Shown here: piece by piece, positions 1 to 4,691 of the stretch
Layout of the letters: each line of letters begins with the position of its first letter
How positions within the stretch are numbered: the stretch's first letter is position 1
From: Nanobdellota archaeon
GTDB lineage: Archaea; Nanobdellota; Nanobdellia; Pacearchaeales; GW2011-AR1
DNA length: 6,330 bases
NCBI GenBank assembly: GCA_018901375.1
Contig: JAHIEP010000064.1
Coordinates: forward strand, 1 to 6,330
Reading direction: 5' to 3'
Position numbers and translations under genes: made by a program
The notes under the pieces: model-generated
What the model saw: the letters and a program-made list of their open reading frames with translations, nothing else
Databases searched by the model: none
Told to the model about the DNA's origin: nothing

Positions 1-16
1 AGGGTGTTTTTTGAAA

Positions 17-436
17 ATGGCAGAAAAGAAAATAAATAAAAATGTAGCACCCAAGGGTGTACCGACTGCCCAGATGGCATCCGCTAAAGCGGACAAGGTC
101 GGTAAAAAAGAAAGTATTGATTGTAAGGATAGACTATGTCCTCGACATGGGGATAGGAAGTTGAAGATGAGGGGGCGGACTTTTGAGGGGACTGTTGTTA
201 AGAAGTTGAGTGGTCGGGTTACTATTCAGTTTGAGCGAATGTTGAAGTTGCCTAAATATGAAAGGTATGAAAAAAGGAAGACGAAGATTCAGGCTAGGTT
301 GCCGGATTGCATGAAAGATGATTGTGACGTCGGTGATTTGATTTTGGTTGCGGAGACTCGGCCGATTTCTAAGACGATTCATTTTGTTGTGTGGAAAGTT
401 GTTCGGAAAATTAAAGTTGCGGAGGTGAAGGTATGA
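17..436 (+). CDS. rps17: Small ribosomal subunit protein uS17
   Basis: uS17 is an OB-fold primary 16S rRNA-binding protein of the small subunit. Read from the ATG at 17, the protein has 139 residues. The archaeal signature CKDRLCPRHG (36-45) precedes a KMRGRTFEGTVV strand, then the family block LSGRVTIQFERMLKLPKYER and the closing DVGDLILVAETRPISKT segment. Archaeal uS17 is usually about 110 residues; the excess is a Lys/Ala-rich N-terminal tail (1-34) with no recognisable domain and somewhat more C-rich codons than the rest. A GGTG at 3-6 lies 10 nt before the ATG; an in-frame TTG at 11 is too close to it. The stop overlaps the uL14 start (ATGA, 433-436). The left edge is 16 nt away, so a further upstream start cannot be excluded. 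Identity is secure; the start is less so. Confidence 0.96.
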   Translation: MAEKKINKNVAPKGVPTAQMASAKADKVGKKESIDCKDRLCPRHGDRKLKMRGRTFEGTVVKKLSGRVTIQFERMLKLPKYERYEKRKTKIQARLPDCMKDDCDVGDLILVAETRPISKTIHFVVWKVVRKIKVAEVKV

Positions 437-834
437 AAGCTGTAAGTGCTAGGCCGACGCGAGGTTTGAATATTGGGAGTGTTTTGGAGGCTTGTGATAA
501 TTCGGGGGCGCGGATTTGTAAGATAGTTGGGGTTAAACATTGTAAGACTTCGAAGGGTAGGATGACTTATGCGAAGATTGGGGACCAGGTTAAGGTTACG
601 GTTAAGAAGGGAGATCCGAAGATGAAGGGGGAGCTTTTCGACGCTGTTTTGGTTAGGCAGAGGAAACCATGGAGAAGGAACACTGGAGAGCGAGTTTGTT
701 TTTCGGATAATGCGGTTGCTTTGTTGAAGGATGAGAAAGGTAATCCGAAGGGGACGCAGATAAAGGGAGCGGTTGCTCGTGAAGTTCAGGAAAGATGGAA
801 GGAAGTGGCGAAAATTGCCGGGAGTGTTTATTGA
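433..834 (+). CDS. rpl14: Large ribosomal subunit protein uL14
   Basis: uL14 is a beta-barrel 23S rRNA-binding protein at the subunit interface, part of an intersubunit bridge. The 133 residues match the usual archaeal length of about 132. Visible family landmarks are the start SARPTRGLNIGS, the central VTVKKGDPKMKGELFDAVLV, the strongly conserved VRQRKPWRR and FSDNAVALL segments, and the archaeal ending GAVAREVQERWKEVAKIAG. The start overlaps the uS17 stop as ATGA. It is preceded by GGAGGTGA at 421-428 with a 4-nt spacer, the best ribosome-binding site in the window. Its TGA shares its last base with an ATG (TGATG, 832-836) that opens a small frame across the following gap. Nothing is truncated or missing. 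Confidence 0.98.
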   Translation: MKAVSARPTRGLNIGSVLEACDNSGARICKIVGVKHCKTSKGRMTYAKIGDQVKVTVKKGDPKMKGELFDAVLVRQRKPWRRNTGERVCFSDNAVALLKDEKGNPKGTQIKGAVAREVQERWKEVAKIAGSVY

Positions 835-956
835 TGGCAATTTTCGGAGACCGCTACGCTGTGAGACCGCTACGCTGTGAGACCGGCTTTGCCTGTGAGA
901 TCGCTGGCGCTGTGAGACTGACTTGGGCTACTGATTTGGTGGGAGGAATATTATGA
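834..956 (+). CDS. Gap-bridging mini-ORF, 40 codons, uL14 to orphan
   Basis: This small frame fills the whole gap after uL14. Its ATG shares a base with the uL14 stop (TGATG) and its TGA overlaps the next ATG (ATGA, 953-956). GGGAG at 820-824, inside uL14, lies 9 nt before the ATG. Most of the frame is made of the 16-18 nt repeat units at 848-914, giving RYAV and LRCET peptides that recur in the mini-ORF before eL32. It ends LTWATDLVGGIL, where Gly-Gly is the next gene's ribosome-binding site read in frame. No known family is recognised. It may be a reinitiation bridge rather than a functional peptide; its translation is inferred only. Confidence 0.35.
   Translation: MAIFGDRYAVRPLRCETGFACEIAGAVRLTWATDLVGGIL
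848..914 (+). repeat. Four tandem 16-18 nt units (AGAYCG-hairpin-CTGTG)
   Basis: Units begin at 848, 864, 880 and 898. The first two are identical (AGACCGCTACGCTGTG). The third and fourth vary only in the centre (GGCTTTGCC; CGCTGGCGC), where each keeps a tiny self-complementary core, while the AGA(C/T)CG start and TGTG end stay fixed. Two further units occur at 4696-4711 and 4751-4766. This is a dispersed repeat family rather than a CRISPR: there are no spacers. Confidence 0.85.
920..933 (+). repeat. GACTTGGGCTACTG motif, copy 1
   Basis: This 14-nt motif directly follows the repeat units and precedes the GGGAGG ribosome-binding site (941-946) of the orphan gene. Related copies lie at 2511-2525, 3518-3530 and 5218-5229, with a diverged one at 4781-4794. 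Confidence 0.7.
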
Positions 957-1198
957 TGGAACTATTTAAAGTTAATACTAAGTTGATGGGTAAGGGTTTA
1001 GAGGAAGCTCTAAAGTTTCAGCTTAATTTTATTAGTGAAGCGGTGGATAAGGGACTTGATTATAAATATGAAGATAGGTGTAACGATTTTGAAACACTTA
1101 GAAATGTGTCCCATACTGTTCAAATTGACACTGAACAATATACTGAGCAATTTAATCAATTACAAATAAACTATCGTAATATAAGGTGGAAGGTATAA
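953..1198 (+). CDS. Orphan 81-codon protein inserted between uL14 and uL24
   Basis: No family is recognised. The protein of 81 residues (78 residues if the second ATG of ATGATG at 956 is used, shortening it by one, is not supported; that choice gives 80) has no signal peptide, membrane segment or metal motif. It looks mostly helical and amphipathic, with an acidic middle (YKYEDRCNDFE) and a Gln/Asn-rich tail (EQYTEQFNQLQINYRN). GGGAGG at 941-946 lies 6 nt before the first ATG. uL24 follows 1 nt after its TAA. Codon use differs from its neighbours: Gln is mostly CAA where uL14 uses only CAG, and Leu is often TTA, CTA or CTT rather than TTG. The usual archaeal order has no gene here, so this looks like an acquired or fast-evolving accessory gene. 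That it is a real gene is likely from its length, its ribosome-binding site and its tight spacing. Confidence 0.6.
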   Translation: MMELFKVNTKLMGKGLEEALKFQLNFISEAVDKGLDYKYEDRCNDFETLRNVSHTVQIDTEQYTEQFNQLQINYRNIRWKV

Positions 1199-1199
1199 T

Positions 1200-1724
1200 A
1201 TGAAATCAGAATTTAATAAATCGTGGAATTCGAGTAAGCAGCCTCGGAAGCAGGTTAAGTTTAGGGCGAACGCGCCTAATCATATTAAGCGGACTTTTAT
1301 GGGGGCGACTTTGGATAAGAAGTTGCGGGAGAAGTATGGTCGTCGGAATATTGAGGTTAGGAAGGGGGATGAGGTTAAGGTTATGAGGGGAAAGTTTAAG
1401 GGGAAGTTGGGGAAGGTTGGGGATGTTGATGTTAAGAATACTCGGGTTCAGATTGATGGGTTGCAGAGGTCGAAAGCTGGTGGGGAGAAGTTGGTTACTT
1501 GGTTTCATCCGTCGAATTTGAAGATAGTTGTTTTGAATACTTCAGACGCTAGGCGACTGAAGAAGGGGAAGAAAGTTGAGAAGACTGAAGAAGGGGAGAG
1601 AAAAAATAACACACAGATAAACACAGATAAACACAGATCTAGCGAAAGCAAGAAAAGTGAGGAAGTGAAAGTTAAAGAGAAGAAAACTGAAATTAAAAAA
1701 ACTAAAGTTGAGGAAAAGAAATAA
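1200..1724 (+). CDS. rpl24: Large ribosomal subunit protein uL24, long C-terminal tail
   Basis: uL24 binds the 5' region of 23S rRNA and acts early in large-subunit assembly. Of 174 residues, 1-113 form the usual archaeal protein. The N-terminal part contains SKQPRKQVKFRANAPNHIKR, then comes a KOW motif at about 53-80 (RKGDEVKVMRGKFKGKLGKV), then FHPSNLKIVVLN. Archaeal uL24 is typically around 120 residues, so residues 114-174 are an added Lys/Glu-rich, low-complexity tail. Within it, T138-S147 (TQINTDKHRS) is encoded by a 10-nt tandem array. The start follows the orphan's stop by 1 nt, with GGTGG at 1185-1189. The TAA shares a base with the eS4 ATG (TAATG). The tail is probably a disordered rRNA-contacting extension, which is inference. 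Confidence 0.97.
   Translation: MKSEFNKSWNSSKQPRKQVKFRANAPNHIKRTFMGATLDKKLREKYGRRNIEVRKGDEVKVMRGKFKGKLGKVGDVDVKNTRVQIDGLQRSKAGGEKLVTWFHPSNLKIVVLNTSDARRLKKGKKVEKTEEGERKNNTQINTDKHRSSESKKSEEVKVKEKKTEIKKTKVEEKK
1611..1638 (+). repeat. 10-nt tandem array ACACAGATAA, 2.8 copies, inside uL24
   Basis: Copies begin at 1611, 1621 and 1631 (the last partial). They lie in frame in the uL24 tail and encode TQINTDKHRS. A 10-nt period shifts the reading frame with every unit, yet no frame is interrupted. I recall similar ACACAGAT-type arrays from assorted environmental prokaryote genomes; this was not searched. Confidence 0.85.
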
Positions 1725-2458
1725 TGGTGCATATAAAGAAAACTGAGATGCCGACTTCGTGGCCGGTTCCGCGAAAGGGTAAGAGGAAAAGATTTGTGGC
1801 TGTGCCTTCGCATTCTACTAGTAAGGGAATTAGTTTGTTGTTTTTGCTTAGGGATGTTTTGAAGCTGGTTAAGACTAGGAAGGAAGCTAGGTATATGACT
1901 TTGAATGGGATGGTTAGGGTTAATAATATTCTTAGGAAGGATGAGAATTTTCCGGTCCAGGTTTTTGACACTTTGAATCTATCGATTCAAAATGTAGGGA
2001 ATAAGGAACAGGGAATAGGGAATAGGAATTATAGGTTAGAGATTGTTAATAGGAAATTTAGTTTGAAGGATGTTTCTGAAAAGGAAGCTGGGGAGAAGAT
2101 TGTTAAAATAATTGGGAAGAAAATTTTGGACGGAGCGAAGGTTCAGATGAATTTGGACGATGGGCAGAACGTTTTGTCTAAGGAGAAATTTAGCGTCGGA
2201 GATTCGGTCGTCCTTCGGACTGTAGTCGGAAGTCGGAAGTCGGAAGTCGGAAGTAAGACTGGTTCTGTTAGTGTAACTGTCGAGAGAATTTTGCCTTTGA
2301 AAGAAGGGGCTAAGGTTGAAATTATTTTGGGAAAGCATGCGGGTGAAAAGGGTGAGTTGGTTGGGTTTGAGGATTTGGTTCGGGGTAGAAGTTATAAAAT
2401 TAAATTGAAGGACAAGATAGTTAGTTTGCCGTTTAAGACTGTTTTGGTGATAGGCTGA
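1724..2458 (+). CDS. rps4e: Small ribosomal subunit protein eS4
   Basis: eS4 is an archaeal/eukaryotic small-subunit protein that binds 16S rRNA. The start MVHIKKTEMPTSWPVPRKG is the family's N-terminus, so the ATG at 1724 (TAATG with the uL24 stop; GAGG at 1710-1713) is secure. An S4-type RNA-binding segment spans about 38-84 (LLFLLRDVLKLVKTRKEAR, then NGMVRVNNILRKDENFPV). The central domain includes KVQMNLDDGQN, and a KOW-like segment follows near 195-217 (EGAKVEIILGKHAGEKGE). Two stretches look repeat-derived: G92-R101 (heptamers at 1997-2024) and V167-S177 (31-nt array), both at places where the family has loops. The 244 residues are near the usual length. The TGA lies in the left arm of a perfect 12-bp hairpin, and its last base starts a small gap frame. 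Confidence 0.98.
   Translation: MVHIKKTEMPTSWPVPRKGKRKRFVAVPSHSTSKGISLLFLLRDVLKLVKTRKEARYMTLNGMVRVNNILRKDENFPVQVFDTLNLSIQNVGNKEQGIGNRNYRLEIVNRKFSLKDVSEKEAGEKIVKIIGKKILDGAKVQMNLDDGQNVLSKEKFSVGDSVVLRTVVGSRKSEVGSKTGSVSVTVERILPLKEGAKVEIILGKHAGEKGELVGFEDLVRGRSYKIKLKDKIVSLPFKTVLVIG
1997..2026 (+). repeat. Heptamer array GGGAATA in eS4
   Basis: Four 7-nt units start at 1997, 2004, 2011 and 2018 (GGGAATA, AGGAACA, GGGAATA, GGGAATA), followed by GG. In frame it encodes GNKEQGIGNR at residues 92-101, between the S4-type domain and the next conserved strand. Confidence 0.75.
2224..2254 (+). repeat. 31-nt heptamer array AGTCGGA, copy in eS4
   Basis: Four perfect AGTCGGA units plus AGT. It is read as VGSRKSEVGS (residues 168-177). 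It is identical in sequence, length and reading frame to the array at 5184-5214 in eL32. Confidence 0.95.
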
Positions 2459-2480
2459 TGAAATCGAAGATTTCATCAGC
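2454..2480 (+). repeat. Perfect 12-bp hairpin over the eS4 stop codon
   Basis: Arms 2454-2465 (GCTGATGAAATC) and 2469-2480 are perfectly complementary around a GAA loop. The left arm contains the eS4 TGA and the ATG of the next small frame. No T-run follows, so a classical terminator is unlikely. It could modulate reinitiation or protect the 3' end after processing. Confidence 0.85.
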
Positions 2481-2538
2481 TGTTAGTTATTGGCTATTAG
2501 CCGTTAGTTCGACTTGGGCAACTGGAGGTATTTGTTAA
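2458..2538 (+). CDS. Gap-bridging mini-ORF, 26 codons, eS4 to uL5
   Basis: The ATG shares a base with the eS4 stop (TGATG) and follows GGTGAT at 2446-2451 by 6 nt. The TAA ends 1 nt before the uL5 ATG. The peptide is MKSKISSAVSYWLLAVSS followed by TWATGGIC. The first part comes from the hairpin and a degenerate heptamer array; TWAT is the GACTTGGGCAACTGG motif and GG is the uL5 ribosome-binding site. No family is recognised; translation is inferred. Confidence 0.35.
   Translation: MKSKISSAVSYWLLAVSSTWATGGIC
2481..2508 (+). repeat. Degenerate heptamer array TATTRGC-like
   Basis: Four 7-nt units, TGTTAGT, TATTGGC, TATTAGC and CGTTAGT, run directly from the hairpin to the GACTTGGG motif. GGCTA-T-TAGCC inside it can form a 5-bp mini-stem on paper. 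Confidence 0.6.
2511..2525 (+). repeat. GACTTGGGCAACTGG motif, copy 2
   Basis: The motif merges directly into the uL5 ribosome-binding site TGGAGGT (2523-2529). It sits 3' of the heptamer array, as copy 1 sits 3' of its repeats. Confidence 0.7.
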
Positions 2539-2539
2539 A

Positions 2540-3082
2540 ATGGTAAGTGAAAATAAAATGAGAGAGATTAAGTTGGAGAAAGTTATTTTGAATATTGGTG
2601 GGGTTGCTGAGAAGTTGGATAAGGGAGTTATTTTACTTGAGACTATTAGTGGCAAGAAAGCGATTAAGGTTAAGGCTACGAAGAGAATTCCGACATGGAG
2701 TGTTCGACCGGGTTTGGAGGTTGGGGTTAAGGTTACTCTTCGAGGGGCGGAGGCTATGGCTATGGTTAAGAAGTTATTGCCGGCTCTTGATAATACTTTG
2801 AAGGAGAAGCAGATTCAGGATAATTGTTTTTCGTTTGGGATACATGAGTATATCGAGATTCCGGGTGTTGAATATATTAGAGAAGTTGGGATAATGGGAT
2901 TCGAGGTTAGCGTTGTTTTTACTAGGGCTGGGAAGGCTGTTGAAAAGAAAAAGATTAAAAGGGGAAAAGCGCGTAGGTTGACAGTTACTAGAAAGGAGAT
3001 TGAAGACTATCTGGTTAGTAATTTTAAGACTGAGATATTGCGATCTCGGAAGAGATCGCAGGTGGTAGGGGGTAGTGAGTAG
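2540..3082 (+). CDS. rpl5: Large ribosomal subunit protein uL5
   Basis: uL5 binds 5S rRNA together with uL18 in the central protuberance and contacts P-site tRNA. The 180 residues carry the family blocks MREIKLEKVILNIGGVAEKL, KRIPTWSVRPGLEVGVKVTL and LPALDNTLKEKQIQDNCFSF, followed by GIHEYIEIPGVEYIREVGIM. The ATG at 2540 is chosen because TGGAGGT (2523-2529) lies 10 nt upstream. The family-like MREI begins at residue 7 (2558) but has no ribosome-binding site at the right distance. Near the C-terminus, residues 167-174 (LRSRKRSQ) are encoded by a perfect palindrome, making a short basic tail beyond the usual ending. The TAG is directly followed by an ATG that opens the next gap frame. Confidence 0.98.
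   Translation: MVSENKMREIKLEKVILNIGGVAEKLDKGVILLETISGKKAIKVKATKRIPTWSVRPGLEVGVKVTLRGAEAMAMVKKLLPALDNTLKEKQIQDNCFSFGIHEYIEIPGVEYIREVGIMGFEVSVVFTRAGKAVEKKKIKRGKARRLTVTRKEIEDYLVSNFKTEILRSRKRSQVVGGSE
3039..3060 (+). repeat. Perfect 9-bp palindrome in the uL5 tail
   Basis: TGCGATCTC (3039-3047) pairs with 3052-3060 around GGAA, a GNRA-type tetraloop. It lies in the coding region and encodes LRSRKRSQ close to the uL5 C-terminus. Confidence 0.8.
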
Positions 3083-3187
3083 ATGGTAGGTAATATGGAA
3101 AATAAAAATGGCACGCGAATGAACGCGAATTTAAAGAATGGACACGAATTTAGATGGGGTTGTGTAAAATTGGGAGGGATGGAATAA
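3083..3187 (+). CDS. Gap-bridging mini-ORF, 34 codons, after uL5
   Basis: The ATG abuts the uL5 TAG with no gap; GGGGG at 3068-3072 is a weak ribosome-binding site 10 nt upstream. The TAA shares a base with the next small frame's ATG (TAATG, 3185-3189). The frame contains ACGCGAAT repeats and ends KLGGME, where GG is the GGGAGG element at 3172-3177. No family is recognised; translation is inferred. Confidence 0.3.
   Translation: MVGNMENKNGTRMNANLKNGHEFRWGCVKLGGME
3113..3149 (+). repeat. Degenerate ~10-nt repeat ACGCGAAT
   Basis: ACGCGAAT occurs at 3113-3120 and 3123-3130 (10 nt apart), with the variant ACACGAAT at 3142-3149. It resembles in style the 10-nt array inside uL24. Confidence 0.6.
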
Positions 3188-3240
3188 TGAAAGAAAATTG
3201 TAAATTATCATTCATAAAAATGGGGGCGCTATTTTTATGA
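3187..3240 (+). CDS. 17-codon leader ORF overlapping the uS14 start
   Basis: The frame [17 protein letters not shown] begins at an ATG 9 nt after a strong GGGAGG (3172-3177). Its TGA overlaps the uS14 ATG (ATGA, 3237-3240). uS14 itself has only GGGGGCG in front of it, held in a hairpin loop. A ribosome on this frame would open that hairpin and stop exactly at the uS14 start, a classical translational-coupling layout. Of the gap frames this one has the best case for function. Confidence 0.45.
   Translation: MKENCKLSFIKMGALFL
3212..3240 (+). promoter_or_regulatory. Hairpin enclosing the uS14 start codon
   Basis: TCATAAAAAT (3212-3221) pairs perfectly with 3231-3240 over 10 bp. The 9-nt loop GGGGGCGCT carries the only Shine-Dalgarno-like sequence for uS14, and the ATG (3237-3239) lies in the right arm. 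The stem is AT-only apart from one G-C pair, so it may melt with temperature or under a translating ribosome. Confidence 0.55.
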
Positions 3241-3467
3241 CAGCTAGTGATTGGAGGAAGATAACGCGGCAGTTGAGGTCGAAGCCAGCTGTGCTTAAGA
3301 AATTTTTGAAGCATAATAAGCCTAAGGTTAGGGAGTCTGGAATTGCGGCGTTTAAGTGTGAGGTTTGTGGGAGACATGGCGGGCGGGTTTCATCTTATAA
3401 TCTAAATTTGTGTCGGCACTGTTTTCGGGAACTTGCAGTGGAACTCGGCTTTAAAAAATACTCATGA
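3237..3467 (+). CDS. rps14: Small ribosomal subunit protein uS14, zinc-binding form
   Basis: uS14 binds the 16S rRNA head during 30S assembly. Residues 41-62 hold the zinc-ribbon spacing C41-x2-C44-x14-C59-x2-C62, with the family ending [19 protein letters not shown]. The common archaeal form is about 50-56 residues; here 76 residues include an extra N-terminal segment ([20 protein letters not shown], then [10 protein letters not shown]). I recall longer N-termini of this kind in DPANN archaea, which supports that placement but was not checked. The ATG at 3237 is the only start after an in-frame TAA at 3201. It overlaps the 17-codon leader's stop and lies in a hairpin. The TGA overlaps the ATG of the following gap frame (ATGA, 3464-3467). 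Confidence 0.96.
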   Translation: MTASDWRKITRQLRSKPAVLKKFLKHNKPKVRESGIAAFKCEVCGRHGGRVSSYNLNLCRHCFRELAVELGFKKYS

Positions 3468-3553
3468 GATTCATATTTTTCGGGGTTTCGGGGTTTCGGG
3501 GTTTCGGGGTTTCGGATGACTTGGGTAGCTTTGCTATGGAGGTTTTGAGATGA
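3464..3553 (+). CDS. Gap-bridging mini-ORF, 29 codons, uS14 to uS8
   Basis: Both ends are ATGA overlaps: 3464-3467 with the uS14 stop and 3550-3553 with the uS8 start. There is no ribosome-binding site before its ATG, so reinitiation would be needed. The peptide begins [17 protein letters not shown], where the Phe/Gly/Val run is the CGGGGTTT array, and ends [16 protein letters not shown] is the GATGACTTGGG motif in the same frame as in the eL32 tail. No family is recognised. Confidence 0.35.
   Translation: MRFIFFGVSGFRGFGVSDDLGSFAMEVLR
3481..3515 (+). repeat. 8-nt tandem array CGGGGTTT, 4.4 copies
   Basis: Perfect units start at 3481, 3489, 3497 and 3505, followed by CGG. It fills most of the uS14-uS8 gap. 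Confidence 0.95.
3518..3530 (+). repeat. GACTTGGGTAGCT motif, copy 3
   Basis: It lies immediately after the CGGGGTTT array and a few bases before the uS8 ribosome-binding site TGGAGGT (3537-3543). The preceding GAT is shared with the copy at 5215-5230. Confidence 0.65.
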
Positions 3554-3933
3554 GTCAGGATGTTGTGGCGGATGGGTTGAATCAGATAATGAATGCCAAG
3601 AGAATTGAGAAGCGGGAGCTTATTATTAGGAAGTACTCTAAGGTTTTAATTGGATTGTTCGAGATGATGAAGGAGCGAGGGCATATTGATTACGAGCTAG
3701 GTGTTGGGGATAAGGGGTTAGGTGTTAGGGTTACAATTATTAAGTTGAATGAATGTAAAGCTGTGAAGCCGAGGTATTTTGCTGATGTTGCTGGGATTGA
3801 TAAGTATGAGCGAAGGTTTTTGCCGTCGAGGAATTTTGGGACTTTGGTTATTTCTACGAATAAGGGAATGGTTGACCAGAAGAAAGCTAGAGAGTTAAAT
3901 GTTGGAGGGAGCATTGTTGCTTATTTTTACTGA
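3550..3933 (+). CDS. rps8: Small ribosomal subunit protein uS8
   Basis: uS8 is a primary binder of 16S rRNA in the central domain; in many prokaryotes it also represses its own operon by binding the mRNA, which is not tested here. The 127 residues are close to the usual archaeal 130. The N-terminal helix DVVADGLNQIMNAKRIEKRE, the ECKAVKPRYFAD segment and the C-terminal block RRFLPSRNFGTLVISTNKG with DQKKARELNVGGSIVAYFY are typical. TGGAGGT (3537-3543) precedes the ATG by 6 nt. The ATG overlaps the stop of the gap frame (ATGA). Its TGA shares a base with the ATG of the Cys-rich small ORF (TGATG, 3931-3935). Confidence 0.98.
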   Translation: MSQDVVADGLNQIMNAKRIEKRELIIRKYSKVLIGLFEMMKERGHIDYELGVGDKGLGVRVTIIKLNECKAVKPRYFADVAGIDKYERRFLPSRNFGTLVISTNKGMVDQKKARELNVGGSIVAYFY

Positions 3934-4094
3934 TGGGAGATAAATTAGAAGATAAGAGCTGTATTGATTGTCGATTTGGAAATGAAGAAAAACAAATTTC
4001 TAGTTTTGACAATAGGATTGGCTGTGATAGCTATAGATGTCTTGTGGATAAGAATACCGCAAACGATTGTAAATACTATGGGGCTAGAAAATGA
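3933..4094 (+). CDS. Small Cys-rich protein, 53 codons, between uS8 and uL6
   Basis: No named family is recognised. The protein has five cysteines in the order C10-x2-C13, C31-x4-C36, C46 within CIDCRFGNEEK, GCDSYRCLVDK and NDCKYYG. This resembles small metal-binding modules of the CxxC...C...CxYY type seen in diverse prokaryotic proteins, so zinc or an iron-sulfur cluster is plausible but unproven. Its ATG shares a base with the uS8 stop (TGATG). The nearest strong ribosome-binding site (GGAGGGAG, 3904-3911) is about 21 nt away, so it would depend on reinitiation. Its TGA overlaps the next ATG (ATGA, 4091-4094). Codon use (CAA, TTA, AGA, ACC) is less G-rich than the ribosomal genes, as in the 81-codon orphan. 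The canonical archaeal order has no gene here. It contains no tandem repeat, unlike the other gap frames, which supports a real protein. Confidence 0.55.
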   Translation: MGDKLEDKSCIDCRFGNEEKQISSFDNRIGCDSYRCLVDKNTANDCKYYGARK

Positions 4095-4156
4095 ATAAAG
4101 AAACATCAAAGATGTATCATGGATTCATTTGTTTTGGAGGTCTAAAAAATGAATAA
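4091..4156 (+). CDS. 21-codon leader ORF running into the uL6 start
   Basis: The ATG overlaps the Cys-rich ORF's stop (ATGA) and follows GGGG at 4080-4083. The TAA (4154-4156) lies just past the uL6 ATG at 4149, in another frame. The peptide is MNKETSKMYHGFICFGG plus LKNE, where GG is the uL6 ribosome-binding site. Its first bases (AAAATGAATAAAGA, 4088-4101) duplicate those at the uL6 start (4146-4159). It may be a displaced old start of uL6 or a coupling leader. Confidence 0.35.
   Translation: MNKETSKMYHGFICFGGLKNE
4123..4154 (+). promoter_or_regulatory. Hairpin enclosing the uL6 start codon
   Basis: ATTCATTT (4123-4130) pairs perfectly with AAATGAAT (4147-4154). The right arm contains the uL6 ATG (4149-4151) and the 16-nt loop carries the ribosome-binding site TGGAGGT (4135-4141). 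The layout matches the uS14 hairpin: site in the loop, start in the stem, upstream small frame crossing it. The AT-rich 8-bp stem is weak. Confidence 0.4.
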
Positions 4157-4691
4157 AGACCTAAAAAGAGAGATTGAAATTCCGTCGGGCGTTGAGTTTA
4201 GTATTAACGGGAATGATTTTGTTGTGAAGGCGAAGGGAAAGGAGATTAGGAAGGAGTTTGATATTGGAAGAGTTATTGCTTCGGTCAAGGATGGAAAAAT
4301 TGTTTTGGAAGCTAAGGGTGCGACTCGAAGGGAATCGAAGATGATTGGGACGATTTGGGCGCATGTTAAGAATATGATTAAGGGCGTTCAGGAAGATTTT
4401 GTTTATGAGCTTGAGATTTGTAATGTGCATTTTCCTATGAATGTTAAGTTGAATGGTAATATAGTTACTGTCAAAAGTTTTTTGGGAGAGAAGATGGAAA
4501 GGACTTCGAAAGTTTTGCCGAATGTTAAGGTTGATATTAAGGGTTCTGCCATTACGGTTTCGTCTCATAATATCGAGGCTGCTGGACAGACTGCGGCGAA
4601 TTTAGAGAAGGCGACTAGGTTGACTGGGCGGGATAGGCGAATTTTTCAGGATGGCATATTCATCACATCTAAACCTGGGGGTTTGATATGA
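4149..4691 (+). CDS. rpl6: Large ribosomal subunit protein uL6
   Basis: uL6 has two similar alpha/beta domains and binds 23S rRNA near the sarcin-ricin loop and the factor-binding site. The 180 residues are of normal archaeal length. The N-terminus reads IEIPSGVEFSINGNDFVVKA, domain 1 ends with TRRESKMIGTIWAHVKNMIK, domain 2 carries FPMNVKLNGNIVTVKSFLGE, and the archaeal C-terminal block SHNIEAAGQTAANLEKATRL with TGRDRRIFQDGIFI is intact. The ATG at 4149 has TGGAGGT (4135-4141) 7 nt upstream and sits in a hairpin. The TGA overlaps ATGs at 4688 and 4691 that open the next gap frame. Nothing is unusual in the protein itself, and it carries no repeat insertion. Confidence 0.98.
   Translation: MNKDLKREIEIPSGVEFSINGNDFVVKAKGKEIRKEFDIGRVIASVKDGKIVLEAKGATRRESKMIGTIWAHVKNMIKGVQEDFVYELEICNVHFPMNVKLNGNIVTVKSFLGEKMERTSKVLPNVKVDIKGSAITVSSHNIEAAGQTAANLEKATRLTGRDRRIFQDGIFITSKPGGLI

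Noticed and set aside
11..16. TTG at 11 as the start of uS17
   Set aside because: GGTG at 3-6 would be only 4 nt away, and the ATG at 17 gives a normal spacing; the two added residues carry no information.
379..840. Long open frame on the - strand opposite uL14, and similar - strand frames opposite other ribosomal genes
   Set aside because: They lie antisense to well-conserved genes, give low-complexity Ser/Pro/Leu/Asn-rich translations and match no family; they follow from the G-rich, stop-poor complement.
848..914. Possible CRISPR array
   Set aside because: The repeat units are contiguous, 16-18 nt long, with no spacers and no cas genes.
953..1198. The orphan as RNase P component Rnp1 (Pop4/Rpp29), which sits in many archaeal ribosomal operons
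   Set aside because: Rnp1 normally lies upstream of uS17, and this protein lacks the Sm-like beta-barrel pattern and is helical and Gln-rich.
2454..2480. Transcription terminator after eS4
   Set aside because: The stem is strong but no T-run follows, and a terminator here would cut a ribosomal operon in half. The same holds for 4724-4747.
2558..2560. ATG at 2558 (MREI) as the uL5 start
   Set aside because: It fits the family alignment slightly better but lies 28 nt after TGGAGGT; the ATG at 2540 has correct spacing.
2595..2801. 68-codon + frame within uL5
   Set aside because: Arg/Leu-rich out-of-frame shadow fully inside a conserved gene, with no ribosome-binding site of its own.
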